Shown here piece by piece: positions 24,924 through 32,411 of a DNA stretch of 37,292 nucleotides. How positions within the stretch are numbered: the first letter of the stretch is position 1; each line of letters begins with the position of its first letter. The position numbers were made by a program, and so were the translations under genes. Where the stretch lies: the NCBI GenBank assembly GCA_946624985.1, contig CAMOSQ010000009.1, positions 1 to 37,292 on the forward strand. Reading direction: 5' to 3'. This DNA is from an uncultured Caryophanales bacterium. GTDB lineage: Bacteria; Bacillota_I; Bacilli_A; RF39; UBA660. The notes beneath the pieces were generated by a model. It was not told the DNA's origin, searched no databases, and saw only the letters and a program-made list of their open reading frames with translations.

Positions 24924-26663
24924 TTACAATACCTGGACTACAAAACCACTTTGATTAAATATTACATCTTGTTCTAATAAATAAATTGAATTGATTAATG
25001 CAACAACCATATCTACTTTTCCATTAGATTTTTTCTTAGTAATATATCTATTCATATTAGTGTCATAGCTGCATCTTGCATTTTCAAAATTGATTTCTAA
25101 TAATTTATTAGGTTCGTATTGGAATTCTCCATCTAATATCTTTTCATATAGTAATTTAGTAGGGCTATGTAGTGTATCACTGTGCTGTCTTATTTGAATA
25201 CAGTTATACTTTGTATCCCATTTTTGAGCAGAACTTAAGGCATTATATCTATCGTAACCAATAGCCATTATTCGAACATTGTATTTTTCTTCAATTTCAA
25301 ATACAAAATCTTCTATAACGCCATAATCAACTACTTTATTACCACATGCTATACACTTCATCGCATTAATGAATTCTCTATAATCAATTCTTTCAAATTG
25401 ATTTTTTTCTTCTATTCTTCCTTCTGGAATAAAAGCAATAACATCAGCAATAATGTTGTTGTTATCGTCTACACTACTCATTGCTACAGCACAGTTATCA
25501 TTTGTCATAGCTAAATCTACACCAATATAAACTTCTCTGTTGTTCCAATCAATTTTCGCAACTTTACATTTTTGAACTTCTGATACATCAATAAAACTTT
25601 CAGTACCTAAACCTTGATAGATGATGTTACAATGTTTTGTTAAGAAGTTTTCTCTTAATCCTTCTTGTGATATTGCTTTTGTTCTTTTTCTTATAAGATC
25701 TTGATATACTGCTTCAACTTCTATCGCTAATGGATTTGCTTGTAATATAACATCATCATTAGTGGACCAATCATCTTTTATTTCATCATCAGGTTCAAAT
25801 AATAATGAGAATGTTGTTTCATCATTATGTATTCCATCTAATACTTCTTTTTGATATTTTGTTTCTTCTTCGAATGGATTATTAGTTGTTGGATATTTCG
25901 TAGATATTACAAAGCCTAGTTTATTCTCAATTAATAATTGTCCTGATCTCATCGCCTCAACAGGATATGCTGTTGGTAAAGCTCCTACTTCATCAGCAAT
26001 AAAAACAGATGGCTCTTTACCATCCATTCTTGATGTAGAATAATTAAGCGGTGTATATTTTGTAGATTTTTCCTTATATGTAATACTATCTCTAAGTATT
26101 TTAAATTCATCATCACCTAAAACGTCATAATTAGTTCTAATTAATGGTTCTAATGCTTCTTTAATTTCTTTAGCAAGACTCCCATCAGGTGCTACACTAA
26201 AGAATCTAGAAAAAGGTGGTTCAAGATAAAATAAAACTAAAAAAAGAAAGGCTACTATAAAAGTCTTTCCGTTCTTACGTGCTATTTCTAGAACAATGTT
26301 TTCATATCTTCTTTTCTTAGGATTATCTCTATATACAACACATAGACTTGCTATAACAAGTAACCATTGATATCCGGCTAGTGAATTATATATTGATTCT
26401 CCGGCCCTTATACCTTTGGCCATTTTTAACACTTTAGCAATCTTATTTATTTTTTTTAATCTCTTTTCATTTATGCAGTATTTAGGATCTTCATCATCAC
26501 ATATTTTTAAAAATATTTCGCATTGTTTTTTTACATACTTTGGAGCAGTAAATTTCTTTTTGTTCTTTTTATCTCTGTAATAAAGTTCTGGTACTTCTAC
26601 CATATCATGAACTACTTCATATGCGTAAATATAACTAGGATGATTCTTAATCATCATCATCAC
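24924..26663 (-). CDS. Terminase large subunit
   Basis: 579 aa. The ATPase part has an adenine-binding/Walker A region EIARKNGKT (127-134) and Walker B SVFIADEVGA. The RNase H-fold nuclease has metal-binding acidic clusters in VYIGVDLAMTND, MAIGYDRYNA and the late KVDMVVALINS helix. This is the Terminase_1 family used by HK97-like cos phages. It packages and cuts concatemers at the portal. The run GTG-ATG-ATG-ATG at the start gives several start choices; it overlaps the small subunit stop by 17 nt. Confidence 0.96.
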   Translation of the reverse strand: MMMMIKNHPSYIYAYEVVHDMVEVPELYYRDKKNKKKFTAPKYVKKQCEIFLKICDDEDPKYCINEKRLKKINKIAKVLKMAKGIRAGESIYNSLAGYQWLLVIASLCVVYRDNPKKRRYENIVLEIARKNGKTFIVAFLFLVLFYLEPPFSRFFSVAPDGSLAKEIKEALEPLIRTNYDVLGDDEFKILRDSITYKEKSTKYTPLNYSTSRMDGKEPSVFIADEVGALPTAYPVEAMRSGQLLIENKLGFVISTKYPTTNNPFEEETKYQKEVLDGIHNDETTFSLLFEPDDEIKDDWSTNDDVILQANPLAIEVEAVYQDLIRKRTKAISQEGLRENFLTKHCNIIYQGLGTESFIDVSEVQKCKVAKIDWNNREVYIGVDLAMTNDNCAVAMSSVDDNNNIIADVIAFIPEGRIEEKNQFERIDYREFINAMKCIACGNKVVDYGVIEDFVFEIEEKYNVRIMAIGYDRYNALSSAQKWDTKYNCIQIRQHSDTLHSPTKLLYEKILDGEFQYEPNKLLEINFENARCSYDTNMNRYITKKKSNGKVDMVVALINSIYLLEQDVIFNQSGFVVQVL

Positions 26664-27105
26664 CTAATATTTCGTCTAACGTTTTCTTTTCAGGTGGTTT
26701 ATTTATATTTGCTATGGATAATTTAGCTCGTGATTGAGGTGATAAACACAATTCATTACAACACCTAAAGAAATCTTTACTATACATATCTCTTGCAGAT
26801 TTAAAAGCACCAGTTAATAACAAGTCAGAATCTTCATTTGCTTGTTTTTCTAATGTCTCCAATCTTTCAATTGAGATTGCTGTCTGATTAAGAACAAAAG
26901 TGTCGAGATTTCCAAGTATTTTACTTTCTTCTAAATTTTCTATTATAAATTTAAAAATTTGTTTTTGTCTTTTGTTCAGATGTCTGAGCGGTTTTAATTT
27001 ATCTTTTTTACCTTTCAATTTTTCTTCTGATTCTTCTCTAGATTTTATTTCTTCCTTAGTTAAGTTTTTAGAAATAACTCCTATCGACTTTGCAGGTCTT
27101 GCCAT
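26647..27105 (-). CDS. Terminase small subunit (P27 family)
   Basis: 152 aa from the ATG at 27105 (MARPAKSIG, a typical P27 start) with GTGAGGTGA 6 nt upstream; a longer frame to 27174 would run through a GC-rich cos-like stretch. Basic helical region LKPLRHLNKRQKQIFKFIIENLEES and conserved CNELCLSPQSRAKLSI near the end, followed by an acidic DDDD tail. It recognises the packaging site. Confidence 0.9.
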   Translation of the reverse strand: MARPAKSIGVISKNLTKEEIKSREESEEKLKGKKDKLKPLRHLNKRQKQIFKFIIENLEESKILGNLDTFVLNQTAISIERLETLEKQANEDSDLLLTGAFKSARDMYSKDFFRCCNELCLSPQSRAKLSIANINKPPEKKTLDEILGDDDD

Positions 27106-27144
27106 ATTTATCACCTCACTTTTTTCATTTAGGGAATTTTTTTT

Positions 27145-27212
27145 GTTTTGAGATGGCGGGTGGGTTTTGAACATAATTATTTTTTTGAATAGATTATGTA
27201 GGGGGGATTAGT
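27145..27212. other. Candidate cos / packaging-site region
   Basis: In otherwise very AT-rich DNA this gap holds GATGGCGGGTGGG (27152-27164) and GTAGGGGGGATTAG (27199-27211). It lies between HNH nuclease/small protein and small terminase, the usual cos position in HK97-type phages of Bacillota. No cohesive end can be defined from a prophage sequence. Confidence 0.4.
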
Positions 27213-27447
27213 TTTGATAAGATAGTAACAATTTATACAGTTTTTCCTTGATAAAATAAGAAATTATTCTATTACCTTTTCTTTTCTTTTTAATTATCAA
27301 ACAATCTTTGTTTAAAAAGTTTTTTAGTTCTTCAAATATATTTGATATTGTTTCAATAACTGTATCTAAAATATTATTAATTGTGTTAATTATTTTATCG
27401 AAACATTCTTTAATTTGATTAATTTCTTCTTCTGTTAATGTATTCAT
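27208..27447 (-). CDS. Small helical protein of unknown function
   Basis: 79 aa: an amphipathic helical part (EEINQIKECFDKIINTINNIL...) and a basic C-terminal part (KKKRKGNRIISYFIKEKLYKLL). GGAGAAT before ATG; the start overlaps the HNH stop by 4 nt, so they are translated together. No known family recognised. Confidence 0.55.
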   Translation of the reverse strand: MNTLTEEEINQIKECFDKIINTINNILDTVIETISNIFEELKNFLNKDCLIIKKKRKGNRIISYFIKEKLYKLLLSYQN

Positions 27448-27815
27448 CTTTTATTCTCCTCTACTATTCTTAATAGTTCTTTTCGTGGTATATCTCCACA
27501 CTCTGCCATTTCATGATGATATCTACATAAACTAATTAGATTATTGTCTTCAAAAGCTTTAGTATCATCCTCTTCCAAAGGAATAATGTGATGCACTTCT
27601 ATATCTGTACTATTGTATTGCTTTACAGTACCATATAAATTAAGCCTACATATTCTACACATGAAGTCGTCACGTTTTCTTATACTTAAGCTCTTCTGAT
27701 GCCATCTATTTGTTTGTCTTACTGTGTTTGCTGTGGTTTTTATTTTTTTAGCTGGTTTATATGGACATATATGATTATCAGGTACTATTCCACATCTACT
27801 ACAGGTTTTTAACAT
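27444..27815 (-). CDS. HNH endonuclease of the packaging module
   Basis: 123 aa. Two CxxC pairs (C5/C8 and C53/C56) and the HNH core: H75-H76 in IEVHHIIPL, N91/N92 in FEDNNLISLC, and C97..H100-H101 (RYHHE). Phage HNH proteins encoded beside terminase stimulate specific cutting at cos with the terminase and are needed for morphogenesis in HK97-type systems. Immediately upstream of the candidate cos region. Confidence 0.9.
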   Translation of the reverse strand: MLKTCSRCGIVPDNHICPYKPAKKIKTTANTVRQTNRWHQKSLSIRKRDDFMCRICRLNLYGTVKQYNSTDIEVHHIIPLEEDDTKAFEDNNLISLCRYHHEMAECGDIPRKELLRIVEENKR

Positions 27816-27824
27816 TTCTTCCTC

Positions 27825-28016
27825 TTATTTCCAAAATGTATTATTAGTATTGTTGCACAAATTATTATTGTCTTTAGTACTGAATCGCTCATTCTTACCA
27901 CCTTCTTTTTTAGTTTCTTCTTTTTCTAGTTCTTTATTGCATTTACTGTTTCTAGGACATTTCTTGCAACTCTGATTATATTTGAAACATAGATCTAATA
28001 TATTTTTCTCCTTCAT
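27825..28016 (-). CDS. Small Cys-rich protein
   Basis: 63 aa from the ATG at 28016 (MKEKNILDLCFKYNQSC). The cysteine pattern C-x7-C-x2-C-x5-C in the first 30 residues could bind zinc or an iron-sulphur cluster; the rest is Lys/Glu/Asn-rich. The ribosome site GTGGGTGA lies only a few bases past the ncRNA terminator, so its transcription depends on read-through or antitermination. Family not recognised. Confidence 0.5.
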   Translation of the reverse strand: MKEKNILDLCFKYNQSCKKCPRNSKCNKELEKEETKKEGGKNERFSTKDNNNLCNNTNNTFWK

Positions 28017-28028
28017 AATTTCACCCAC

Positions 28029-28053
28029 AAAAAATGAACAACTTTCGTTGTTC
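28029..28053 (-). terminator. Intrinsic terminator at the 3' end of the large ncRNA
   Basis: Minus strand GAACAAC-GAAA-GTTGTTC: perfect 7-bp stem with a GAAA tetraloop (28036-28053), then A and six T residues. Confidence 0.85.
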
Positions 28054-28817
28054 GCCAATCCTTTACCACTTGGGTAATGATTAATGTAGTTCCTGAACCT
28101 CACATAAACTACTTGTCTCGTACCAATTCGATATTTTATACATAATTAGGAGAATATATGAATTAATTAGTTCTAACTACGAGATTTCCGTTAATAAATT
28201 CTTTGAAAGCAATATACAAATAATGTTCCTCACATTAACTTATTATAGCCAATTATTATTCAGCCACTAGCCAGTTATGAGCCTCATAGGAGAGCGACTG
28301 CCTATTCTTCATAACCTTCTTATACTACATTGGATTGATTCCAACAACTTTCACACACGTTAGGCAAAAATTACTAAACAATCCTCTATTGTTTTCCTAT
28401 TTTCCAAACGTTCATTGTGTAGATTTGTGCTACTCGTACCAGTTTCTAATCTTATACGTCTATCACTAGACATCAACTACACTATCGGTTTATTGGTTAA
28501 TACGTACGTAGTTTTATCGATCGTTCCTCTAATCACCACAATTAGTAGAACCCCCGTTATATCCTTATTCAGACATAAAATTACCAACGATTAGTCCTGT
28601 GCCTTATAATACTCTATAATAAGCCACTATTATCTCTTTTTATACTTTGTATATCTCAGCTTTTTAAACGAGTTGCCTCTCAGCCTACTCAATCCCCTCT
28701 AAAATCTCTCTCAGAGGTAATAAGAACGAGATAATATCCATACTACATTGTCTTGTAGTCTTTCATATGGTTTATTTATACATTGTTTTCAAAGAACTTA
28801 ATTGTGCTCTTATAGGC

Positions 28818-28876
28818 ACTATACCAATGATATACCCCAAATGTTAATATTGTCCTATAATATATCATCAGTACAC
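28818..28876 (-). repeat. Structural motif copy 2 in the large ncRNA
   Basis: Left arm ACTATACCAATGATATAC (28818-28835) and right arm ATATATCATCAGTACAC (28860-28876) match the other copy at 16/18 and 15/17 bases, with an unrelated 24-nt loop. GATATA/TATATC pairs within each copy. Confidence 0.75.
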
Positions 28877-29079
28877 TACCTATAAAAGATAGTAAGACAT
28901 ATAATTTTAACAAGTGCCTATTATAAGCACCATTGAATAGATATAAAAGTCTTTTGTCTTCTCCATATGGTTCTTCGACTAATTTCACTTTGGTATATCT
29001 ACTCGATGCTACCTATAAGATAGCATAAAATTAACGAAAGGTCTCCTAAAGCAGCAAGAGACAGTATCAACTTAATGAT

Positions 29080-29145
29080 ACTACACCAACGATATACTAA
29101 GTCTTTATGATAACGTCCACAACTTTTCATATATCATCAGTGTAC
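29080..29145 (-). repeat. Structural motif copy 1 in the large ncRNA
   Basis: Left arm ACTACACCAACGATATAC (29080-29097) and right arm ATATATCATCAGTGTAC (29129-29145) enclose a 31-nt loop. On each side of the motif lies a further hairpin (29142-29162 and about 29062-29081), and the second copy is flanked in the same way. Confidence 0.75.
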
Positions 29146-29238
29146 TAGCATCAAGCTAGTACTAAAAGAATAAAAAGGGGTTAGGCTTAGTGATACTAGC
29201 CTTCGAAAAAACACATCCCTGATTATGTATTTTTTCAG

Positions 29239-29267
29239 TTTATATTATTGCATAGAATTTACTCCAA
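29239..29267 (-). promoter_or_regulatory. Promoter of the large ncRNA
   Basis: Minus strand TTGGAG (29262-29267), 17-nt spacer, TATAAA (29239-29244), beginning 6 nt after the stop of the ArpU-like gene. The predicted start near 29232 falls at the base of the first long helix. It could alternatively be the ArpU-controlled late promoter. Confidence 0.6.
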
Positions 29268-29272
29268 TTTCA

Positions 29273-29755
29273 CTACAATTTTTTATTTTTTTTCAATTTA
29301 TTTAAATTTTCTTTTATATATTCATGATAGATCGTCCACACAGTAGATAAGCTCTTATTATTCTTTTCTGATACTTTTTCTACTGCTTTACTTATATTCA
29401 CACCATCAATTACTATGTATCTATACAATTCTGCTTCCATTCCTCTTAATTCTTTTATTGTTTTATCCATTAGTCGTATGTAATATTCTAATTTATTAAC
29501 TTCATTTCGTTGTTCAGTTATTTCTTGGTCAAGGCTTTTTCCTGTTTCATCGTTTATCCTGGTTAATTCTTCTAAATATCGTGTCATAGGATCTTTTATC
29601 GTGTGCCCTCCATCCACATGTTCAGAATTCATAGGTTTATTCATCGGAAAGTATTTACAGTATAAAGCCTCTTTCCTATCCATCAATAAGTTTAATCTTA
29701 ATTTAGCACTATTTAATTCGCATAATGTATTATTATAATTTATTATTGCTTTCAT
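29273..29755 (-). CDS. ArpU/RinA-like late transcription regulator
   Basis: 160 aa. N-terminal coiled-coil part (LNSAKLRLNLLMDRKEALYCKYFP, EQRNEVNKLEYYIRLMDKTI) and a C-terminal sigma-4/HTH-like region: LRGMEAELYRYIVIDGVNISKAVEKVSEKNNKSLSTVWTIYHEYIKENLNKL. This matches the ArpU-type phage regulators encoded just before the packaging genes in many Bacillota prophages, where they switch on the late operon. The last gene of the early block; the ncRNA promoter follows immediately. GTGGAGG precedes the ATG. Confidence 0.75.
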   Translation of the reverse strand: MKAIINYNNTLCELNSAKLRLNLLMDRKEALYCKYFPMNKPMNSEHVDGGHTIKDPMTRYLEELTRINDETGKSLDQEITEQRNEVNKLEYYIRLMDKTIKELRGMEAELYRYIVIDGVNISKAVEKVSEKNNKSLSTVWTIYHEYIKENLNKLKKNKKL

Positions 29756-29775
29756 ACAACCTCCACTTATTCTTT

Positions 29776-30192
29776 TTAATCAACTTCAATTTTATATGGT
29801 ATGATACTTTTTGGTTTGAATACTATTTCGTAATCGTATTTTGATACCTCACTATATTCTAATTGTTCAACTACGTAAGTTGTTTCTTCTGATAGTCTTA
29901 AATAATGTTTTTGATATTTATCGTCTCCTATTTTACAAGTAACTTCTAATTGTTTATCGTTATTATCTGTTGTTATTGAACAATTACCTATTAATGAGAA
30001 TAAATATTCGTCACTTCTTAAATTAATAAATGTTATTCTTCTTTTAACTCTAAACATATCTGCTTCTTTGCTTATGTTTTGCGATGCTATATCTGCATCT
30101 GTACATCCTGTTAAGCACTTTATTATAGCTATTACAATTATGATTATTGCTAAAATTTCAATGATACTTTTATCTTTAAAAAATTCTTTCAT
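29776..30192 (-). CDS. Phage-encoded lipoprotein with beta-sandwich-like domain
   Basis: 138 aa. A hydrophobic N-terminal segment ends in the lipobox LTGC (Cys30), so signal peptidase II processing and lipid anchoring are likely. The rest (FRVKRRITFINLRSDEYLFSLIGNCSITTDNNDKQLEVTCKIG...HYLRLSEETTYVVEQLEY) matches the small phage lipoprotein family seen in many siphophages. Its role is unproven; exclusion of superinfecting phage is one possibility for a surface lipoprotein. The start overlaps the upstream stop (TGA/ATG). Confidence 0.7.
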   Translation of the reverse strand: MKEFFKDKSIIEILAIIIIVIAIIKCLTGCTDADIASQNISKEADMFRVKRRITFINLRSDEYLFSLIGNCSITTDNNDKQLEVTCKIGDDKYQKHYLRLSEETTYVVEQLEYSEVSKYDYEIVFKPKSIIPYKIEVD

Positions 30193-30350
30193 ATTGTTCC
30201 TCCTCTTTTTAATTTCTTTTCTAATCTTTTTTGTCCCTCAATAGTTTGCTTTTCTTGTTGAAGTCTTTTTATTTCTTTTTTAGCTGCTTTTATTAGTTGC
30301 GCTTTTAAGAATATCAAGTTATTTATTTCTTTAATTTTATCTTTACTCAT
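30189..30350 (-). CDS. Small basic coiled-coil protein
   Basis: 53 aa, almost wholly Lys/Glu/Gln heptads (KDKIKEINNLIFLKAQLIKA, IKRLQQEKQTIEGQ). GGAGAAT site before the ATG; its stop overlaps the lipoprotein start, indicating coupling. Function unknown. Confidence 0.6.
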   Translation of the reverse strand: MSKDKIKEINNLIFLKAQLIKAAKKEIKRLQQEKQTIEGQKRLEKKLKRGGTI

Positions 30351-30352
30351 AC

Positions 30353-30601
30353 TTATTCTCCTTTAACTCCTACTACACTTATAATTCCGGTTCCTTCAGT
30401 AGTTGCTAAATTCTGATTAATTATATATTTTTGTACTTTTAATAGATCAAGTGCATTAACTTGTCCATCTCCATTAACATCATATGGATTTCTTTTATTA
30501 GCTTTTATTATATCTATTCCTACAATAACAAACATAGTCGTTAATACTACTGCACATATAGTGCAAATTGTAATTATTATATTTTCAAAATTTCTTTTCA
30601 T
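30353..30601 (-). CDS. Membrane-anchored dockerin-like protein
   Basis: 82 aa. A hydrophobic helix (about 8-32) is followed by a dockerin-type calcium-binding repeat: YDVNGDGQVNALDLLKVQKYII (D-x-N-x-D-G-x-V-x-x-x-D pattern) and a short Gly/Val tail. A single repeat, not the usual pair, so calcium binding is likely but classical cohesin docking is uncertain. The same ALDLLK core recurs in the S74 fibre. It would sit in the host membrane with the calcium loop outside. GGGGAAT before the ATG. Confidence 0.7.
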   Translation of the reverse strand: MKRNFENIIITICTICAVVLTTMFVIVGIDIIKANKRNPYDVNGDGQVNALDLLKVQKYIINQNLATTEGTGIISVVGVKGE

Positions 30602-30852
30602 TTATTCCCCTCCAATAAATTAAACATCTCAACTGCCTCATCTGGCATACTTCCATTTTTAGCAAGTGTTTTAAGGTAGTAGTTTGTTGCTCTTTCTTTA
30701 CTTTCATCATTACCAATCAAGTAATTAAATAAATCTTTTTCTTGCATAAAACCTATTGGACATTCACTTAAAAACTTACTATATACATCATTTGGTATTG
30801 TTCCACTTGCTATCATTTTTGATATTTGTTTCAATGTATCTATTCTATTCAT
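30598..30852 (-). CDS. Small helical phage protein
   Basis: 84 aa from ATG 30852 (MNRIDTLKQISKMIASGTIPNDVYSKF); AAAGGAG lies 10 nt upstream and an in-frame GTG lies too close to it. Helical, soluble, no known motif. Overlaps its neighbours at both ends by a few bases. Confidence 0.6.
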   Translation of the reverse strand: MNRIDTLKQISKMIASGTIPNDVYSKFLSECPIGFMQEKDLFNYLIGNDESKERATNYYLKTLAKNGSMPDEAVEMFNLLEGNK

Positions 30853-31033
30853 TATTACCACTCTCCTTTAATTCTTTTAGTTTTTCTACATAACACCATG
30901 CTCCCAACTCATTTAACCATTTTTCATATTCATTTATAATATTATTTAATCGTTCTATTTCTTTATCTTGTAATTCAATAGTTTCTGCTTGACTTCTTAT
31001 TACCATTGTTGGATATATTACATCATTATTCAT
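30845..31033 (-). CDS. Small coiled-coil phage protein
   Basis: 62 aa from ATG 31033 (MNNDVIYPTMVIRSQAETIE), with GGAAGTGA 5 nt upstream. Central coiled coil LQDKEIERLNNIINEYEKWL. Unknown function. Confidence 0.55.
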   Translation of the reverse strand: MNNDVIYPTMVIRSQAETIELQDKEIERLNNIINEYEKWLNELGAWCYVEKLKELKESGNNE

Positions 31034-31373
31034 TGTTATCACTTCCATTCAAAGCATATTTAAAACCATATAATCTTGATAATATCCAACTATCATCTTT
31101 TGTAGGTTGTTGTTTTATTATTTCTATTGTTCTATCTATACCATCTAAACATGAATATATTTTTGTTTCTAATTCAGTTATGTATTTGTGCGAATTTTGA
31201 TTAACTTTTAAACCGTTTTCATATAACTGTTGTAGGTTTGTTATGTAATCATTAATTAATTTAAGTTCATAATTTCTTAATCTCATACCATCTAACTTAA
31301 TACCATATTTATCAGTATGATTATTTGCTAATGATTCAATATTATCTAATATTTCTTTTATTTCTTCTGGCAT
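31026..31373 (-). CDS. Hypothetical phage protein
   Basis: 115 aa, helical (MPEEIKEILDNIESLANNHT, LKLINDYITNLQQLYENG, LETKIYSCLDGIDRTIEII). It shares the NYELKLINDYITNLQ-type core with the 63-aa protein at 32610 (YTEILIINYYIKYL), which hints at a duplicated small-gene family. GGAGGTAAATAA before the ATG. Function unknown. Confidence 0.6.
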   Translation of the reverse strand: MPEEIKEILDNIESLANNHTDKYGIKLDGMRLRNYELKLINDYITNLQQLYENGLKVNQNSHKYITELETKIYSCLDGIDRTIEIIKQQPTKDDSWILSRLYGFKYALNGSDNNE

Positions 31374-31817
31374 TTATTTACCTCCAAAATATAACCACCA
31401 TTTATAAACTCTTTCATTTATTTTTTGTTCTTTTAATGTAATTATTTTTTCATTGTTTGCTTCATATAAATCAATTTCTTTTTCAATTAATTTGTCGCTT
31501 TTTAATTCAGGATATAATGTAGTTAATGTTATATAACTTGTATCAGTTTTTAAATCTTTAAAAGTTTTGTTTTCATGTTCCATATATTGTTTTACTACTA
31601 CTGCTATTTTATTTTCTATTTCATTATTTTGATTTATATATAACTCTATTTTTTCATTTATTACTCTCATTTCAATTAATTTGATTAATAAATAGACTAA
31701 TACTCCTAACTTTATTACAAACCCTCCTAATGGTATAAATGCTAGATCGTCGTCTTCAACTACAAATAAAATATAACAAAATATTAAAATTGATATTATT
31801 AATAAAACTATTATCAT
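31374..31817 (-). CDS. Membrane protein with two N-terminal TM helices and coiled-coil tail
   Basis: 147 aa. Hydrophobic segments at about 1-20 and 27-45 form a hairpin in the membrane, followed by a cytoplasmic-looking helical tail rich in Glu/Asn/Lys. AGAGGTGAAATAA before the ATG. No recognised family; one of several tiny membrane proteins in this block. Confidence 0.6.
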   Translation of the reverse strand: MIIVLLIISILIFCYILFVVEDDDLAFIPLGGFVIKLGVLVYLLIKLIEMRVINEKIELYINQNNEIENKIAVVVKQYMEHENKTFKDLKTDTSYITLTTLYPELKSDKLIEKEIDLYEANNEKIITLKEQKINERVYKWWLYFGGK

Positions 31818-32120
31818 TTATTTCACCTCTTCTACACTTAATATTTTTAATACATAATATTCTTTATTAGGTTCTGCCCCCCAGTTTGTATTTCCACCAT
31901 ATTGTTCTCCAATTGTCACCATACATTTAATAGTTGGACTATTATTTGAATAACCATTTCTAAACAATATTGGTACAACTGTTGTTTCATCATCTCTCCA
32001 TACATTAACTAGATTATAAAATCTACTTGTATAATAAGGTTTCTTTTCTCTATATTCTTCTTTTTTTTCTCCTGAAAGAATCATATCAAACCATTTCTTT
32101 TTTATTGGTAATGTTAGCAT
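31818..32120 (-). CDS. ASCH-domain protein
   Basis: 100 aa. MLTLPIKKKWFDMILSGEKKEEYREKKPYY is the classic ASCH opening (K-x-x-E-Y-R), followed by PTIKCMVTIGEQYGGNTNWG and YYVLKILSVEEV. ASCH is a PUA-like fold linked to RNA or modified-nucleotide binding, and small versions are frequent in phages. Possible roles are RNA binding or hydrolysis of a modified nucleoside; not determinable here. AAAGGAGATGAA before the ATG. Confidence 0.85.
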   Translation of the reverse strand: MLTLPIKKKWFDMILSGEKKEEYREKKPYYTSRFYNLVNVWRDDETTVVPILFRNGYSNNSPTIKCMVTIGEQYGGNTNWGAEPNKEYYVLKILSVEEVK

Positions 32121-32124
32121 TATT

Positions 32125-32280
32125 TCATCTCCTTTTCTTCTTTTTAAACTTTTTATTAAGTTTTATTTTATCTATTATAATTCCAATAAAATATATTAAT
32201 ATTAAAGTTATTATAACTAATGCTACAAATACAACCCCATATACTTCTTGATAATATTTAAATCTAAAATATTCTTCCAT
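32125..32280 (-). CDS. Small single-TM protein with basic tail
   Basis: 51 aa from the ATG at 32280 (MEEYFRFKYYQEVYG), with AAGGAG 7 nt upstream. One hydrophobic helix (VVFVALVIITLILIYFIGII) and a Lys-rich C-terminus (KLNKKFKKKKRR). Unknown function. Its ribosome site overlaps the end of the 42-aa gene upstream. Confidence 0.65.
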   Translation of the reverse strand: MEEYFRFKYYQEVYGVVFVALVIITLILIYFIGIIIDKIKLNKKFKKKKRR

Positions 32281-32282
32281 TT

Positions 32283-32411
32283 TCATTCTCCTTTTTTTAA
32301 TTGACTTACATAACCTGCTATTGAAAATATTCCACATATTTTTAGTAATTCTAAATTGCCAGTAAAACAAAATACTATCAAACAAATTATTGCTATTAAT
32401 TGTTCTATCAT
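32283..32411 (-). CDS. Tiny hydrophobic protein
   Basis: 42 aa: MIEQLIAIICLIVFCFTGNL then LELLKICGIFSIAGYVSQL. Two short hydrophobic stretches and a GGAGAAAC site before the ATG. The TGA lies inside the next gene's ribosome site, so it fits the tight packing of this block. Function unknown. Confidence 0.6.
   Translation of the reverse strand: MIEQLIAIICLIVFCFTGNLELLKICGIFSIAGYVSQLKKGE

Larger units (their letters stand above)
28029..29233 (-). ncRNA. Giant structured prophage RNA (GOLLD/ROOL-like candidate)
   Basis: About 1.2 kb without credible genes: stops in all frames, and less strand bias than the flanking A-rich minus-strand genes. It begins at a promoter and ends in an intrinsic terminator. 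Helices seen (plus-strand coordinates): 29225-29236/29205-29216 (12 bp, one wobble), 29155-29162/29142-29149 (8 bp), 29019-29026/29006-29013, 28728-28735/28629-28636 (8 bp closing a domain), 28467-28471/28458-28462 with GUGA loop, 28388-28394/28376-28382, 28309-28315/28274-28280 with inner 28301-28305/28286-28290, 28178-28184/28116-28122, and 28107-28112/28086-28091. A motif is repeated twice. Size, ornateness and prophage location resemble the GOLLD and ROOL classes; membership is not shown. Confidence 0.75.

Noticed and set aside
27106..27174. Longer N-terminus for the small terminase subunit
   Set aside because: Ribosome site and family-typical MARPAKS start support 27105; the extension crosses the GC-rich cos-like stretch.
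28776..28988. 70-codon minus-strand open frame (hydrophobic middle) inside the large RNA
   Set aside because: Begins at GTG without a ribosome site, spans copy 2 of the structural motif and its hairpins, and looks like a by-product of the RNA helices.
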